From assembly GCA_029204225.1 (NCBI GenBank), contig CM055092.1, positions 11,460,571 through 11,524,570 on the forward strand: a stretch of 64,000 nucleotides of DNA, given 5' to 3'. The notes beneath the pieces are model-generated. The model saw nothing but the letters and a program-made list of their open reading frames with translations, made no database searches and was not told the DNA's origin. A program made the translations under genes and the position numbers. This DNA comes from Diphasiastrum complanatum (lineage: Eukaryota; Streptophyta; Lycopodiopsida; Lycopodiales; Lycopodiaceae). Shown here one piece after another: positions 34,692-48,196 of the stretch. Numbering within the stretch: position 1 is the stretch's first letter; each line of letters starts with the position of its first letter.

Positions 34692-35779
34692 TGTAATCAT
34701 CTGATTATTTTAAATATATGAATATCAAACTTTTTTGGCATCACGAAATTTTTAAATTCATTTACATTTTTAATACTATTTGCTACTTGAAATATTTTCA
34801 AATATTTTCAAATTTATTTTTCAATGTTACCTTTGTAAGATAGATTTCTAAATGTTTATTTTAATAAATGTTGTTCTAGAATGACAATATTGTTTTGAAT
34901 TTGTTCAAAAATGATATTTACAGAAAATTAATGAATATTATTGAAATTGTTAATATATTTCATATTTTAAAATGTAGAAATTTTTTAATAAAATTGCAAG
35001 TTATCAATTATAAAGATACTAGAAATAAGATTTTTTTAAAATAATCTTAATATTTTCAAAAGTCATGTAGTTTTAGATGTATTTTTAAGTAAATTTTTTT
35101 ATAATTAAAACTTATATATTATAGACCTAAATTGCGAAAATCTAAATTTATATGCTGAAGACTTAAATTGTAAAACTCTTTTTGAATCTGTACAATTTTT
35201 TATTTTAAAAAATTAAAGTTTTTTAGAGATATTAAGTTGAATTTATATTGTATTCATGCAAAATATTTGTTACAAGAAATTTTCTCAAATAAGTAAAATA
35301 GATTTTATTTTTTTGATTTTAGTATTTTTTATATTTAATGATTTTATTTTTTATTAATTAATTTAAAGTATGTGCAAAATTGAATATGTTGTTAGAATTT
35401 TATATCTAGTTTTTTTAGTATAATTTTAGTTTTCTACAAAAAGATGATATTTTTTTAACATGAAAATATAAAATTTGCAAAGCATTTTAAATATAGGCAT
35501 TTAAAAAAAGATAAAAAATTACAAAAAAATGAGTTTCCATGTCATTTTTTTGTTTTTGTCACCATGTTAAAAAAATAAATTCTTAGAAAACAAACTATGT
35601 GTATTAGCAAAAAATTACATCAATGTCCAAAATGAAAAAAAAAAAAAAATTTGTTAAATTTGAAAAGGTGTCAAGCTTGGCATTACACCAAATTTGATCA
35701 CAGTTTTTTTTTCTAGCCAAAAAAAATCTAGTACTGACGCTAGGCATTTCTTGGCACTAGACTCGACTTGAGCTAGTGT
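34692..35779. other. Very AT-rich spacer
   Basis: About 1.1 kb of A/T-rich DNA with homopolymer runs; no coding or repeat structure recognised. Confidence 0.6.
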
Positions 35780-35874
35780 GTGCACAAGTTGAGTCAATCT
35801 ATGCAAGATCCAAGAATCCATCATTGGAAGATGGCCAAGAGGGTGCTAACGTACATGTCCACAAGATTTTGAAC
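35780..35874 (+). pseudogene. Copia RT/RNase H connector fragment
   Basis: About 31 codons: VHKLSQSMQDP, then HHWKMAKRVLTYMS and a stop. Same block as HKLSQAIQNP...HWRMAKRVLRYIS in the element at 25460-31777. Confidence 0.75.
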
Positions 35875-38800
35875 TGAGAAATCAATGAAAAGAAAGGTTT
35901 GGATGGCCAAAAAAAACCTAGGGTTGACATTTTGTGTTATTGGTAGACTAGATCCCTAAATCAAGGCATGACTAGATCCCTAAACCAAGGTGTGACACTT
36001 ATCACTACACCAAAAGTAAGTAGAAATAGTGTTTAACCTTCTATTTCTCATGATAGCCAATAGCAAAGAAAAAACATTAAGACACCCAACAAAGTGGACA
36101 GCCATGGAAGGCACTATTCTCCACTCAACAAGAAAGAGAAACATGCAAAACCATAGTCCAGAGAATGTAGAAATTCTAAAAATAAGTAGTGAGATTGGGA
36201 ATGCTAATCAAAGTTCTGCACTTGCACCGCAAGCTGTCATAGAAAACAGTCCGCATTCTTCTTTGTTTATTCCAAGCAGCCTTGAGAATAACTGAAAAGC
36301 TTTAATCGGTAATAAACAAGGCTCTAAATTCAGAACCTTCAAGGAAATTTTGCCACGTGAAGATTTCCGCAACCATTGCCATGCAATTATCACATCCACT
36401 TCCATGTGATTGCCAGAAGCCTTTGTCACACGAAGCCCAACAAGCTAGTGAGTAGTCCCATGTTGTGTGCATGGCTATATACATGGCAAAGTGCCACATT
36501 CTCCTGTTGTGAACATCATGTCTCTTCTTATTGCTTTTTTATATGTTGACTACATTAAGATCAATGATCTTGTGGAAACCATTTTGATGAGCTTTGGAAA
36601 CCAAAAGACATGTCTCACAAGCATCTTGAGGACTAACGTCAAACTAGCAGGAATTCCTCTCACTCAACTTCAAATAGACTTTTCTACTTGTTGTGGACCT
36701 TTTTTTAGATGTACCCTGTGGGACATGAAGTATGAGAGAGATTATAAATTATTTAATGTGATATTCATACATTACCGTTTTTCCTTCATTGATTCAAATC
36801 TCAATTTTTTGGAAAATATCTTGTGCCACAAGTACACAACAAAGAGAAAAGACAAATTTGTTTTTGGTCTCTCTCCAACAATTATTTCCTTGGATGCATA
36901 GCATGTAAATGTTTCTTGAGTTATTGCTCATTTGATTGCATGACAACTTGGTAATTGTTGTGATTGTGCAAAGAATGAACTCATACATCTGAGACCATGC
37001 ACTATTATGCCACACAAATGTGTTTTTACACCTCGATCGAGTGTGTAGAGGAGACAATGTGATTATGTTCTAATCCATCCGATCAATTATAAGCCACATG
37101 GATTGGTCATGAAGAGATTTGAATTCTCTTTTCCATATGTATATAGTTTTATTGACTCATCAATGTGACTCGGGTGTCATTGTGCATGTGCAAAAAACAT
37201 TGAATGAAGTCTCTTATGCCAACCATACTTTTGATGACATTTTTTTGTTATCACAAATTTGTCAATTGACACAATGTCATCTTGGAGATAGTGAATGTGC
37301 CATGTATTGAAAAGAGTGAATTGAGTGTTTTGAATAAGTCATTTTTTTCCATGTTCTTAACCAATATTTGATGGCCAAAAATGGGCTAACTTTGGCCTTT
37401 TAGAACATTTTAAAGTCGTAATTGGTCGATTTTAATAGTTACACAACAATAACTCAATATCAATATATAGTCATTTGGGGTCCTAATTCAATAATCAGTC
37501 CTAGAATTGGTTGTTATAGTTATAGAATCTTTTATGATTATTATCGGCACCACCAAAATTTTGACTATGTACTCAATTTTTTATTATGCTAACATAGAAA
37601 ACCTAGTTCTTTTTAGGAAGTGTTATTGCATATTAGAACAGGTTCCCAATCATAATTAGCCAAGCAAAATTACAACAAGAGCTAAGCAAACTTTGATCAA
37701 CAATCCAAGCTAAGAGCAAAACGAAATTTTTGATGAGCAAACGATAGTAAAAGGACATATCTATCCAAAACAACGGGGCAAGGGAGAGGGATGAAATTTT
37801 CCAAGACAATAGGGAACTGTAGAATTAGTGGATTTTGGCAGGCTCTAGGGTGACATAGTGGAAAAGCGACCATGTACTCAAGTTTCCATGGGGGCCTAAA
37901 ATGACAATGCAGAAGGATAAATTGTATCACTAATCTACCTCAAGATTACATGGGGGCTCATAATCCTAGACAAAGGCAAATAAATATCCAAAAGGGGCTC
38001 TACTTAGACATTGACCAAAAAGGGGAAATGGAGTTGGACTTGGGTCCACAATGATATTCACTTCCTCTTTTGACTTCCCAAAAAGATCATTGCTGAAAGT
38101 GGTACTCCAAACCAACAATTGTCCTCTTGATTCAAAATGGGGGTCACTTGAGACCACACATTGTGGTGAAAACGAAGAGGTAAAAGTTCCCAAACGAGGC
38201 CAATTTGTTGCAAAATATTTTCAAAAATGCTACAGCTTACAAGGAAAATGTCCAAAATGCTTGAGGTTGAGTTGGACATTAAGCAAATCCAAAAAACACT
38301 CAAATACAATCGGATGTATATCGACTCGCATGTAATGGGAATTGGTAACAAATACGAGCTAGTTTTAAGGTATTGGTATTGTAAACAATGTCGCATCGTA
38401 AAGTGAGTCAATGATGCATTCAGATACCATGTAAGAAAGCATAAGGGAAGCTTACATGAAAGTGAGTCACTTGCATCTAAGGATGAATTGGATTGAGTTG
38501 ATCACATTTCAATCAGTGTTTGTTTTAAAGTCTAAGATAGTAATGGATTGGCGGATGAGGAATCTCATTCTCTTGAGTACTTGCTTAGGTGATAAGTGAC
38601 AATAAATGATCATTATTGGAGAGAATTTAAACTTGAAGAAGAGTTTTCTCAACTTCAATTTCGATATATAGAATGCTGAAGGGGGACACATTACCTCCCT
38701 AACTAGCTAGGATTAGGGATGTCCAACTTGGGTTAAGGCAAGCCTATGAAGGTTAGGCTCTAGTTGGAGGTTAGCACTCCATATAATTGTAGTTACAATG

Positions 38801-38991
38801 ATGAATGGAGTGGTAACCCTAGATTAGAAAGATGAGAACAACTAAACATCAAGTACTCATGTAACTTCAAGTTATGGCTATACAAATGAGTAGTTGGCCA
38901 TCAAGTGAGAAATTGAATTAATTTTCAGATGAACTACTAATATTTCTCAATGGACCTATTCTAAGTGACTCTATATGTAGCTTATTATTGG

Positions 38992-38994
<3 letters not shown>
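35875..38994. other. No recognised gene
   Basis: About 3.1 kb. Open frames at 36029-36295 and 36467-36901 (plus) are unsupported by motifs. Probably decayed transposon DNA. Confidence 0.4.

Positions 38995-39072
<78 letters not shown>
38995..39072. repeat. (GA)n microsatellite, 78 bp
   Basis: Pure GA, about 25 bp after a TATA-like CTATATGTAG. Confidence 0.96.
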
Positions 39073-39075
<3 letters not shown>

Positions 39076-40054
39076 GGGTGTTGTACAGCCATATAACTTA
39101 TGTTGCTTGCTTTCAACATAGCAATAGCTAAAGAGCCAAAGAAGCGAACATTTGCCAGTTCAATATCAAATGTAAGTGAAACAAGTGAAACTGGCCTAGT
39201 GTGGTAAATAAGGTAGATGGGAAAATAAAATAAAATGGCCTATATGGAGTTCCATTGAAAAGCCTCCTGATTGAGGTTGCCCTAACTGAAGTAGAGTCCA
39301 TTATGAGACACGAATCAGCAATAGAAAAAGCCTCATCAGTCTCAAAGTCTGATAAATTCAATTGGAGCACCTTCCAAATGTAACATCGTAGCACTACATT
39401 GAGCTAGAAGCACGCAATAAGCCATAAAATCTCATCAAAAAATATGAAATTGCACACCCATATGCAAAATACATTGTTGCAATACTCATCATTCAAGGAT
39501 TTAACTTGACAAATGTAACACTTCATAGTAAAAAGACAAAGAACATAAGCACAACATATATTAACATCGACAAAAAGGTATAACTGAATACACCTTCAGC
39601 TGTTGCCGAGAACGTTTTTATGTAGCATTCCTCAAGAAAAACCCTTTATTTTCCAACCAACGAACCAAACAAAGGTTCTAATGTACTAACTTACTTTCCA
39701 CAAGGAAAGCAAATCAGATTTATATTGAATAAAGTGCAACCTAGCATTAAGACAATTTCAAAAACTAGTTTCACGTTCCTAGTATCAGCTGTTGCTATGG
39801 TAATAATCTTCCAGTATGTTAGTGCCAAGTAATTCTTGCATCTCAAAATTTCAACTTCAACTAAGAACGTACTTTGTTGCATCATTTTTGAGGTAGCACA
39901 ACCAATACTCCAGAAAGCTCATCTTGCAAGTACCTGCACCTTCTTTGTTCTTGCATAATTTGAGTCAAATGGGAAGCCAAGGACTCCTCCACTCTTTCAC
40001 TATCCATTCTTGAGTGCCTGTGTGTCAACAGGGATGTGGCATTCACGACTTGAA
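39073..40054. other. Region downstream of ELC
   Basis: 3' flank of the ELC gene; its first ~150 bases after the stop (about 39900-40054) are presumably 3' UTR. No other gene seen. Confidence 0.5.
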
Positions 40055-41302
40055 TCAGTTGGCTCTTGCAGCCATGCCTGCAACTTGTGCTTGCAGCTGT
40101 GCACCCCTTACTTTTGCCACAGTCGCTCTCAGAAAGAATTGCTCACGAGAAAGTATGCGAACATGTTTGAGATAGGTTTCCACTGAGATAACTCCCTCTT
40201 GCACTGCCTTGTCCATTGAGTACAAAACATCCTCAATTGCTAGATCTGCTGCAGTGCACTCAAGCATTTGCTTAGAAAGAGGATCATAGGGCTGAAAAAC
40301 ATCGTCAATTGAAAAATCTTTTACACCCTTATCATTTGCCTGCAGCCATGTCTCTAAAACATCAGTGTTTGTATGCATGAGCTGCAGCTGCTGCTCCAGA
40401 CCCTCCTTCTCCTGCTGTAACTCACGAGTACCCCTATCCAACACCTCTGATCTCTGATTCAGCAATGCTTGTGTGTTAAAAAGCTCATCCATTTCCACCT
40501 CAAAAGATTTTCTCAGCTCCAAAACATCAGATTGCAGACGCTCTGTCAGCGCATTGACAGCATTCCGTTTAAAAACCTCAGAAGGATTATCCGTCCGGCT
40601 AGGACGAGGGTGCGGCGTCAAGCTTTGCTGCTGCTGCGGCGGTACATGATAAGGTCTAGGGTTTGGGAGACTAGAATTTGGTATTCGCGGAGGTCCCTGT
40701 TGATATGAAGATGAAGGAGGTGGAGGGGATGGCGTTCCCATGCCACCAGAGATCATAGGGTTAACCCCCTGGAAAGGTTGAGGCAAGGGCGGTCGAGCCG
40801 GAACAGATGCTGGCCTAGAATACAAAGGAGGATCCTGTCCAAACAAAAGGCTGAGATTCTGAACCAGCTCCACCAGATTGGATCTAGGAAACAGCCACTG
40901 CTGGAGGTAGGGCACAGACACCATACCTGAGGCATCCACACGAGGATGCCGTGGCTTAATAATCATATCCCTAGTGGGGGTAACATAAACAAGAGGGGCA
41001 CTCCGGGGGTAGGATTCCAGCAGCCATATAGTCACAGGTATATTGTATTTCACATCCTGATAGTACATAGGGATTGTGCCATCCGCTTGCAATAGATTGA
41101 CAGTGCGGCCGTCGTTGTGTGTGAACATGGCAGTCTTCACCTGCAGCCCTGGGAAGTCTTGGATTACCGTGACCATATGTTGCCGGATCGACCACTTCAC
41201 GTCTTCTTCATACGGCAGCGCATTAGGGCCGCGCTGCGACAGCACGGAATTGAGAAACTGCATGGGTGCGTGGGATGTCCCAGAGGGGGAAACTGGTGGC
41301 AT
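40055..41302 (-). CDS. ELC: ESCRT-I subunit VPS23/ELC (Tsg101 homologue)
   Basis: 415 residues, single exon, complete. Start is the first ATG (41302, MPPVSPSGTS...); the frame is open further upstream but only from TTG. Domains: UEV ubiquitin-binding domain at about 15-160 (LSQRGPNALPYEED, HNDGRTVNLLQADGTIP, IPVTIWLLESYP, VPYLQQWLFPRSNL, DPPLYSR); Pro/Gln-rich linker about 165-235; coiled coil about 243-320 (SEVFKRNAVN, LEQQLQLMHTNTDVL); steadiness box about 345-410 (SKQMLECTAADLAIEDVLYSMD, REQFFLRATVAKVR). The only Cys in the protein is residue 349, so the UEV fold lacks an E2 cysteine as expected. Known: it binds ubiquitinated membrane cargo at endosomes, sorts it into multivesicular bodies, and acts in plant cytokinesis and ABA receptor turnover. 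Length and intronless form agree with Arabidopsis ELC (398 aa). Confidence 0.97.
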   Translation of the reverse strand: MPPVSPSGTSHAPMQFLNSVLSQRGPNALPYEEDVKWSIRQHMVTVIQDFPGLQVKTAMFTHNDGRTVNLLQADGTIPMYYQDVKYNIPVTIWLLESYPRSAPLVYVTPTRDMIIKPRHPRVDASGMVSVPYLQQWLFPRSNLVELVQNLSLLFGQDPPLYSRPASVPARPPLPQPFQGVNPMISGGMGTPSPPPPSSSYQQGPPRIPNSSLPNPRPYHVPPQQQQSLTPHPRPSRTDNPSEVFKRNAVNALTERLQSDVLELRKSFEVEMDELFNTQALLNQRSEVLDRGTRELQQEKEGLEQQLQLMHTNTDVLETWLQANDKGVKDFSIDDVFQPYDPLSKQMLECTAADLAIEDVLYSMDKAVQEGVISVETYLKHVRILSREQFFLRATVAKVRGAQLQAQVAGMAARAN

Positions 41303-41860
41303 CCGTGCGTTATGAGGTTTCCAACCCTCAAAAAGCTTAACCCTAGAAGGGTTGAATTCTACCAAACAATCTTGCAGGAAAACCGAACACAGCGCTACTG
41401 TGAAAACATATATCAGCTATGCATCATTGTCTGCCTGCTTCAGAATGAGTTTTACGATTGAAACAAAGCAACAGTTGAGAAAAAAGCAGAGATGATACAC
41501 ACAAGAGCAAAATTAGGTTTGGCTCAGCAACAATTGGTGTTGTAATCTACAAGTGAATGATGCATTTTGGACTGAGAGGCTCTGCAGCAGCAAAGGGCTA
41601 TGTCGCCATGTATGGGATCGATCCTCTTATCGCCAAGAGCTGCACCGGAATTACTCCAAAACAGAGAGGATCGCGAATAGTCGAAGCGAAAGCGCTCGCA
41701 AAGTAGCGGAAAGCCAAGAACAAGAAGAAATGGTAATACGAAGATTAACAAAGGAGAAGGGGGGAGGGGGAGGCGGGGGTATTTATTCATGGGACGGTAC
41801 ATTTAACGCTCGCCCACTTGGATATTTGACACGTGTCACACTGCCACTTGGATTCATTTA
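41303..41860 (-). promoter_or_regulatory. ELC leader and promoter with G-box
   Basis: A perfect palindromic G-box/ABRE-core, GACACGTGTC (41828-41837), lies 526 bp upstream of the ATG. A TATA-like ATAAATAC is near 41780 on the minus strand. The leader has an ATG at about 41410 opening a four-codon upstream frame (M-F-S-Q-stop), and TTTTCACAG just before 41400 could be a 5'-UTR intron acceptor. If so, the small frame would be spliced out. Transcript evidence is needed to choose. Confidence 0.5.
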
Positions 41861-41972
41861 AACCGATCGATTGTGAGAACGTGGAGAAATCTGAGCGGTC
41901 ATGATACATCCAACGGTAGTGGCCTCTCAATCATCGTGCCCCATCGATATACAAAAGGAAGGAAAGGGGAAA

Positions 41973-42098
41973 GGGGGGGGGGGGTGGGTGGGGTGTGTGT
42001 TTGCGTGTGCGTCTAAGGCTTCATGGGCTTTCTTTGCACCCCACCAACAAAGAGCATTTCACACACTTATTTAGGGGGGGGGGGGGGGGGGGGGGGGG
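41973..42098. repeat. Poly-G tracts
   Basis: G runs at 41973-42000 (with T) and a 25-base pure G run at 42074-42098. Likely G-quadruplex formers or sites of sequencing error. Confidence 0.85.
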
Positions 42099-42119
42099 AG
42101 GCATGTGAGGAAGAGTCTA

Positions 42120-42470
42120 GATATTTACTATAGGGTGATTTGGAGATTAGGGAGCCGCAAGGAGCCTTTCTTCGTGAATGGAGGTCAGTCATTGGTCCAT
42201 GCATAAAAAGAACGAACTTCCTCTCTCTTTCGGATTCACCTCGAGTTGTCACCATGTGGCACATTAGGTGGACAAAGAAACTTCGTCTTTGTATAAATTT
42301 ATTTAGAGTGGTTTCACATTAAGGAGTGTCTACATATCTGTTTAGGGGTTTCAAACTAGGGAGCTCAAAAAGGCCTTGATTGCAAATGGAATGTTGTTGG
42401 TGGTTCATGGATTGAAACGGCCTTTCTCTTTTTTGGATTCACCTTAAATTGTCATTGTGTGGCACGTGAT
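42120..42470. repeat. Diverged tandem repeat, ~205-bp unit
   Basis: Two copies sharing AGGGAGC-CAA, a GGCCTTTCTC/CCTCTCTCTTT stretch, GGATTCACCT and TTGTCA--TGTGGCAC (ends near 42262 and 42465). Substitutions are frequent. Confidence 0.6.
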
Positions 42471-42704
42471 CTAGCAAGGATCGTTTCTCAATTAGGTGTT
42501 ACTCATAGGTTGCTTTTGTGCTTGGTCTCGTTGCTTGACAAGTTGAGTTGCCAATGGTGTGCTTTATAGCTCCAACTAGCAAAACCATATGGGGATGCCA
42601 TCTAGTGCAAAAATATAGCATGATGCTTCCATTAACTATCTTTCCACCTACATTGGAGCATTGTGTCAACTTGTTTACATCAATTCTTTTCTTTTATTTT
42701 TTAA

Positions 42705-42709
<5 letters not shown>

Positions 42710-42793
<84 letters not shown>
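42710..42793. repeat. (GA)n microsatellite, 84 bp
   Basis: Pure GA. Confidence 0.97.
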
Positions 42794-44314
<1,521 letters not shown>

Positions 44315-44673
44315 ATAACATATCATGCCCTTTCCAATGTGAGCTTCTATTGGATTTCATGAAGATCTCCAACACATTGTCTTCTATGCCAATATAGATT
44401 TCTCCCAAACAGAGATCCGATGGTGAAGAAGAGGTGGTGAAAACAGAATTTTGAAATGGATGTTAGACTCCGATGAAAATATTGTCGATGAAAATTCAAC
44501 CATATGACGTGTTTCACAACAATAGTTTAATGTAATAACAAAACTATTTCAATACTATCATAAACGCAAGTTATTATCATTCACAAGTGTGGAAAATGAA
44601 TGATAAAGAAACATATCTTCATTGCCCATACACAAACTGTAATCATGATAGCTTATTAACAATCAGTCTACAC

Positions 44674-45560
44674 CTATGGTGGAACAGAATGTGTAATGGA
44701 TAAGACTCTCCAATCAAATTTGATAAAGTTGAGCAATAATGCTTTAGTAAATATATCCACTATCATGAAATTTGTGTTGCAAAAGATTAAAATGGTCTCC
44801 CTTTCGAGCACTTTGTCTCTGATGAAATGATACTTTATATCAGTGTGCTTGCTCCGAGAATGATACCTGGGATTAACAGATAAAGCAATTGTACTTTGAT
44901 TGTCGCAAAAGATGGAAGTTGCTTGCAACTGACTAAGATTAATGTTCTACAATCGATGTCTTAACCAACTAGCTTCTTTTGCAGCATGTGCAATGACAAT
45001 ATATTTGGCCAGTGTCGAAGATAATACAGTTGAATTTTGCTTCTTGTTGTTCCAAGAGACAAGACCTTTGTTGAATACAAAGACGTATCCTGATGTCGAC
45101 TTTCTACTGTCAACATCTCCAGTCCAATCTGCATTTGCAAGACCTTGAAGAAGCAAAATATGGTCATTTGAATCATCATTCAAATTTCTACCATAATAAA
45201 TGCAATAATTTTGTGTCGAATGTAAATATCAAAGAACTAAGTAGAGCTTTCTAATGAGTGAAACCCGGATTTGACATGTATTGGCCTAGTGTACTAACTG
45301 AATAAGCAATGTCTAGTACCTATCATGGCATACATGAGAGAACCAATAATAGAATGATAAGAATATTGTTTCATCTGCTCGACTTCTTCGAGAGATTGAG
45401 GACACTGGTCCTAATATTTCGAACCTAGATCCATTGGAGCTTTGATTGGTTTAAAATCTCTGATCTCTTAAGATATGCTTAGCTCTATCTTGAGCACTAC
45501 AGATACTATCCTTAGGCACTTGCGACATTTCTTGCATATCATGTTAAAAATCTACAACCT
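44674..45560 (-). pseudogene. Copia RT end and RNase H
   Basis: RNase H motifs: ANADWTGDVDSRKSTSGYVF, LVSWNNKKQ, CDNQSTIALSVNP with HSRSKHTDIKYHF and a DIFTKAL tail. Upstream in broken frames are SMNPGF-like and YHSIIGSLMYAM signatures of the RT-RNase H connector. Several frame changes; in the RNase H the usual SSTEAEY reads SSTLAKY, so a catalytic Glu is lost. Confidence 0.8.
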
Positions 45561-45602
45561 TCTGGATCTTGATAGATTTTGTCTCCACATTAACAAAAAT
45601 GG

Positions 45603-45770
45603 TTGAAAACCATACATAAGCATAAAAGGACTATGAAAAATAAATATATGCTACCTAGGATGGATGAACTTGTAGATCATTTAGGTGGGGCTAAATACTA
45701 CACTAAGATAGATCTTAGAACAGAGTACCATAAGATAAGAATTAAATCGGAAGATTTCCAAAGATTGGCC
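45603..45770 (+). pseudogene. Ty3/gypsy RT fragment
   Basis: Plus-strand NKYMLPRMDELVDHLGGAKY followed by YTKIDLRTEYHKIRI: the first RT blocks of gypsy pol (usual form P-L-P-R-I-D-D-L and K-I-D-L-R-S-G-Y-H-Q-I-R). About 50 codons, opposite in orientation to the surrounding copia element. Confidence 0.8.
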
Positions 45771-45803
45771 GACAGCGGCCATCTGTTGCAAGAGATTCTT
45801 AAA

Positions 45804-46250
45804 TTAGTTAATATGATACTGAAGAGAATCATTATTCGACATCTTGAGTGTGAAGAATTTCCTTCGAATATATAACTTAGTAGTTATGTCTCTCACATCA
45901 TATAGTGAGCTCAGGATGTCCAAAACTTCTTTAAAAGTTTTAGCTTCAGCTATGTGGCCAATTTGAGTAACTGATATATTGAGGATAATATGCGCGAAAG
46001 CTTTACCATCCTTCAATTTCCATTTTCAGACTTCTGTGTCGTTTTAAAGTTTCACTTCGATACCTATAACAACATCCCACGACTCGTTGGCGATTAGCAA
46101 GGTCTGCATTGTAAATTTCCATAAATGATAATTGGGTCCATTTAGCTTGTCTGCGATAAGACTGGCTTTGAGAATCCATCTGGAACTTTAGTTTGATGAC
46201 GTTAAGAGAGATATCGTGTTGCGTTGCAGTTAGAAATCAATTCTTTGATA
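45804..46250 (-). pseudogene. Copia gag, degenerate
   Basis: Frame 46016-45804 reads EVLDILSSLYDVRDITTKLY, IRRKFFTLKMSNNDSLQYHI, a UBN2-type gag like that at 60699-61256. Upstream, in another frame, are NYHLWKFTMQTLL-like and ESWDVVIGI segments. Frameshifted. Confidence 0.7.
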
Positions 46251-46355
46251 CCAAAACAAATTGATTCGAACTAAAGAATAATTTGATATTGCGAAAGATA
46301 TCAAGTATAAGAACTTGCATTCTGATATAGTATTAGGCCTCAAAAAAGAATGAAC

Positions 46356-46367
46356 GCTCTGATACCA
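46356..46367 (-). promoter_or_regulatory. Primer-binding site, tRNA-iMet
   Basis: TGGTATCAGAGC on the minus strand beside the LTR. Confidence 0.85.
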
Positions 46368-47526
46368 TGTTGGAAAGAGGTGTATAAAAGATAGGTCGAA
46401 TAAGATTCGAATAAAAAGAATTTGAACGACAAGAAAGAAAACTTATCATGCGCAGTGGAGTAAACTATCTTCATGCATGACCACGCCTATGAATTTCGAA
46501 CAAAACAATCATGTTTGATCTTATAGTAACTAACTTTGAAATCATTAGTACTACAACAATTACGTAGCCAAACATTTAAGCATTGAATTATCAGACAAAT
46601 AATCAATCGCGAAGAATTATAGAAACGCATTCATTCTGAGACGAAGCTGAACACAATAAGAAGGTAGTATTGATTTACTATGAAAGCCAAATAGATCTAA
46701 ATGAGTACAACAAGTTGCGGATCGAAGTCGCGTACCTAAGCTATCTCTGAGCGGCTAAAATATAAGTTTGAACTACTGATAAGCAGTAAGCGCAATAACA
46801 ATCTCTAATCAACTCTAAAGAACTGAGCTAGAATGCTCAAGAGTGTTCAAGCTCGCAAGCTTGAGAGAAAGCTAACTATTCAATACTTGATCTCTTATTA
46901 AGATGTTGAAATATGAACTGCTATTTATACTAAGCAATTAGGTCGTCAAATGTGGCTGCCAGTTGGCTGGAGTCCGCTGGCATTCATCCAGTTCTTCTCA
47001 GAAGTTGCTTGTTGATAAGCGGTGACATTTGGCCGTAAACAGTTTGTTTGCATAAATGAACGTGACTGTCACTCTGCAAAAATGAACGTAACTGTCATCA
47101 GGGAGAAAGCGAAAAATGCGACTTTTGTGAGAAATGCAATTGGAATAGCCCCACACTATGCCAAAGTCTTTTTCTTAACATTTGAGGCATTTTGAAAATG
47201 CGAAAAATACGACACTGCATTTTTACTCGCAATTTTTGACAGGTGAAAAATGCGAAAAACGCGACACTGCATTTTTACTCGAAATTTTTTATAGTGTTGT
47301 TTTAAGAGAAAATTGATTGTAGCAAAAAGACAATAGTGTCGGGTTTTGTAGTGAGAGAAAATTTCTGACACTATTGTCAAACTCCATGTATTTCTACAGA
47401 CTGTGTAAAAACACTTGTAATTCTGCAGACTGTGTAAAACACGGACAAAAACGTAGAACTGGATAAACAGTTGGATGAAGATTAAAAATTGATTAGTTGA
47501 TTAGTAGGAAGGAGAATAATCCAACA
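46368..47526 (-). repeat. 5' LTR of deleted copia element
   Basis: 1159 bp between TGTTGGAAAG and CCAACA (TGTTGGATTATTC...CTTTCCAACA on the minus strand). The right border is inferred from the terminal TGTTG/CAACA symmetry. A TATA-like TATTTATAC lies near 46920. Confidence 0.55.
47193..47290. repeat. ~51-bp tandem repeat, two copies
   Basis: Each unit: TGAAAA(A)TGCGAAAAA, CGACACTGCATTTTTACTCG, AATTTTT. Lies inside the LTR. Confidence 0.85.
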
Positions 47527-47725
47527 AGTTTTACACCCAAAAACTTGAAACTTGTCAATTCTAGGGTTTATTCCCGTAAGTGCTTCTTTAGGAATCACAT
47601 TTGGAACCGCAGTTGCAAGACTCCTTTTTTACAAGAATGTTGTCGCATTGCACGCTTCCAACCAAAAAGAATTTGGTAATGAAGAGCACCATCTCTCCAA
47701 GCTTGTAAGCCTTGCTCTGATTCCA
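47527..47725 (-). mobile_element. Leader and primer site of another copia element
   Basis: Internal leader ending at GCTCTGATTCCA (47714-47725; one mismatch to the iMet site), then CTATAAGGGAAGCTCC as LTR start. The same arrangement, TTGTAAGCCTTGCTCTGATA and then AAGCTCCT, occurs at 52785-52830, so both belong to one family. Confidence 0.55.
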
Positions 47726-48196
47726 CTATAAGGGAAGCTCCTTATATGATTCTTTCCAACATGAAGCTATTCTTCTGAAAGACTGTTATGTCATATAAAC
47801 TACTACTTGGGTGGATATGCTTGGAATTCAGATAAATTCTAAGGTTAAAGTGTTTCAATTTCTTAAACTTTGAATATCTCTGTTGGATAAATGGATTTCA
47901 ATGGAATGGTCACTCAAGTTGAAAATATTTTAAGAAAAAGTCATGTTTGTAATAGAGTGAATCTTTTTAAAAAAAAACACTTATTACTGATTTTTCATGG
48001 ATTTAGATATTTTCATATATCATCTTTCCAATTAACTTTTATAAAAATTGATAATTTTTTTTAAAGGAGGGGTGAAGTGATGAGATAAAATTCTATTTGA
48101 GGATTTATTGGTTGCATAGTATAACCAACTGTGTAAATAAGATTGTTCTGAAAGTAATTTCGGATAATTTAGAGTAAGATACTAAATTGGAACTTT
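47726..48196. other. Probable LTR remnant, no gene
   Basis: Sequence following the 47714-47725 primer site; its LTR border could not be set. Confidence 0.35.

Larger units (their letters stand above)
44674..47526 (-). mobile_element. Deleted Ty1/copia element with gypsy RT patch
   Basis: Minus strand, right to left: LTR (46368-47526), iMet primer site, degenerate gag (about 46250-45804), then no protease or integrase. After a short plus-strand gypsy RT piece come the copia RT end (about 45560-45190) and RNase H (45183-44674). The 3' LTR was not found. Confidence 0.75.

Noticed and set aside
36003-36020. CACTA transposon end (CACTACACCAAAAG)
   Set aside because: No inverted partner or 3-bp target duplication was found nearby.
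41303-41365. N-terminal extension of ELC by 21 residues
   Set aside because: The extension would start at TTG. The first ATG (41302) gives the family's usual N-terminus.
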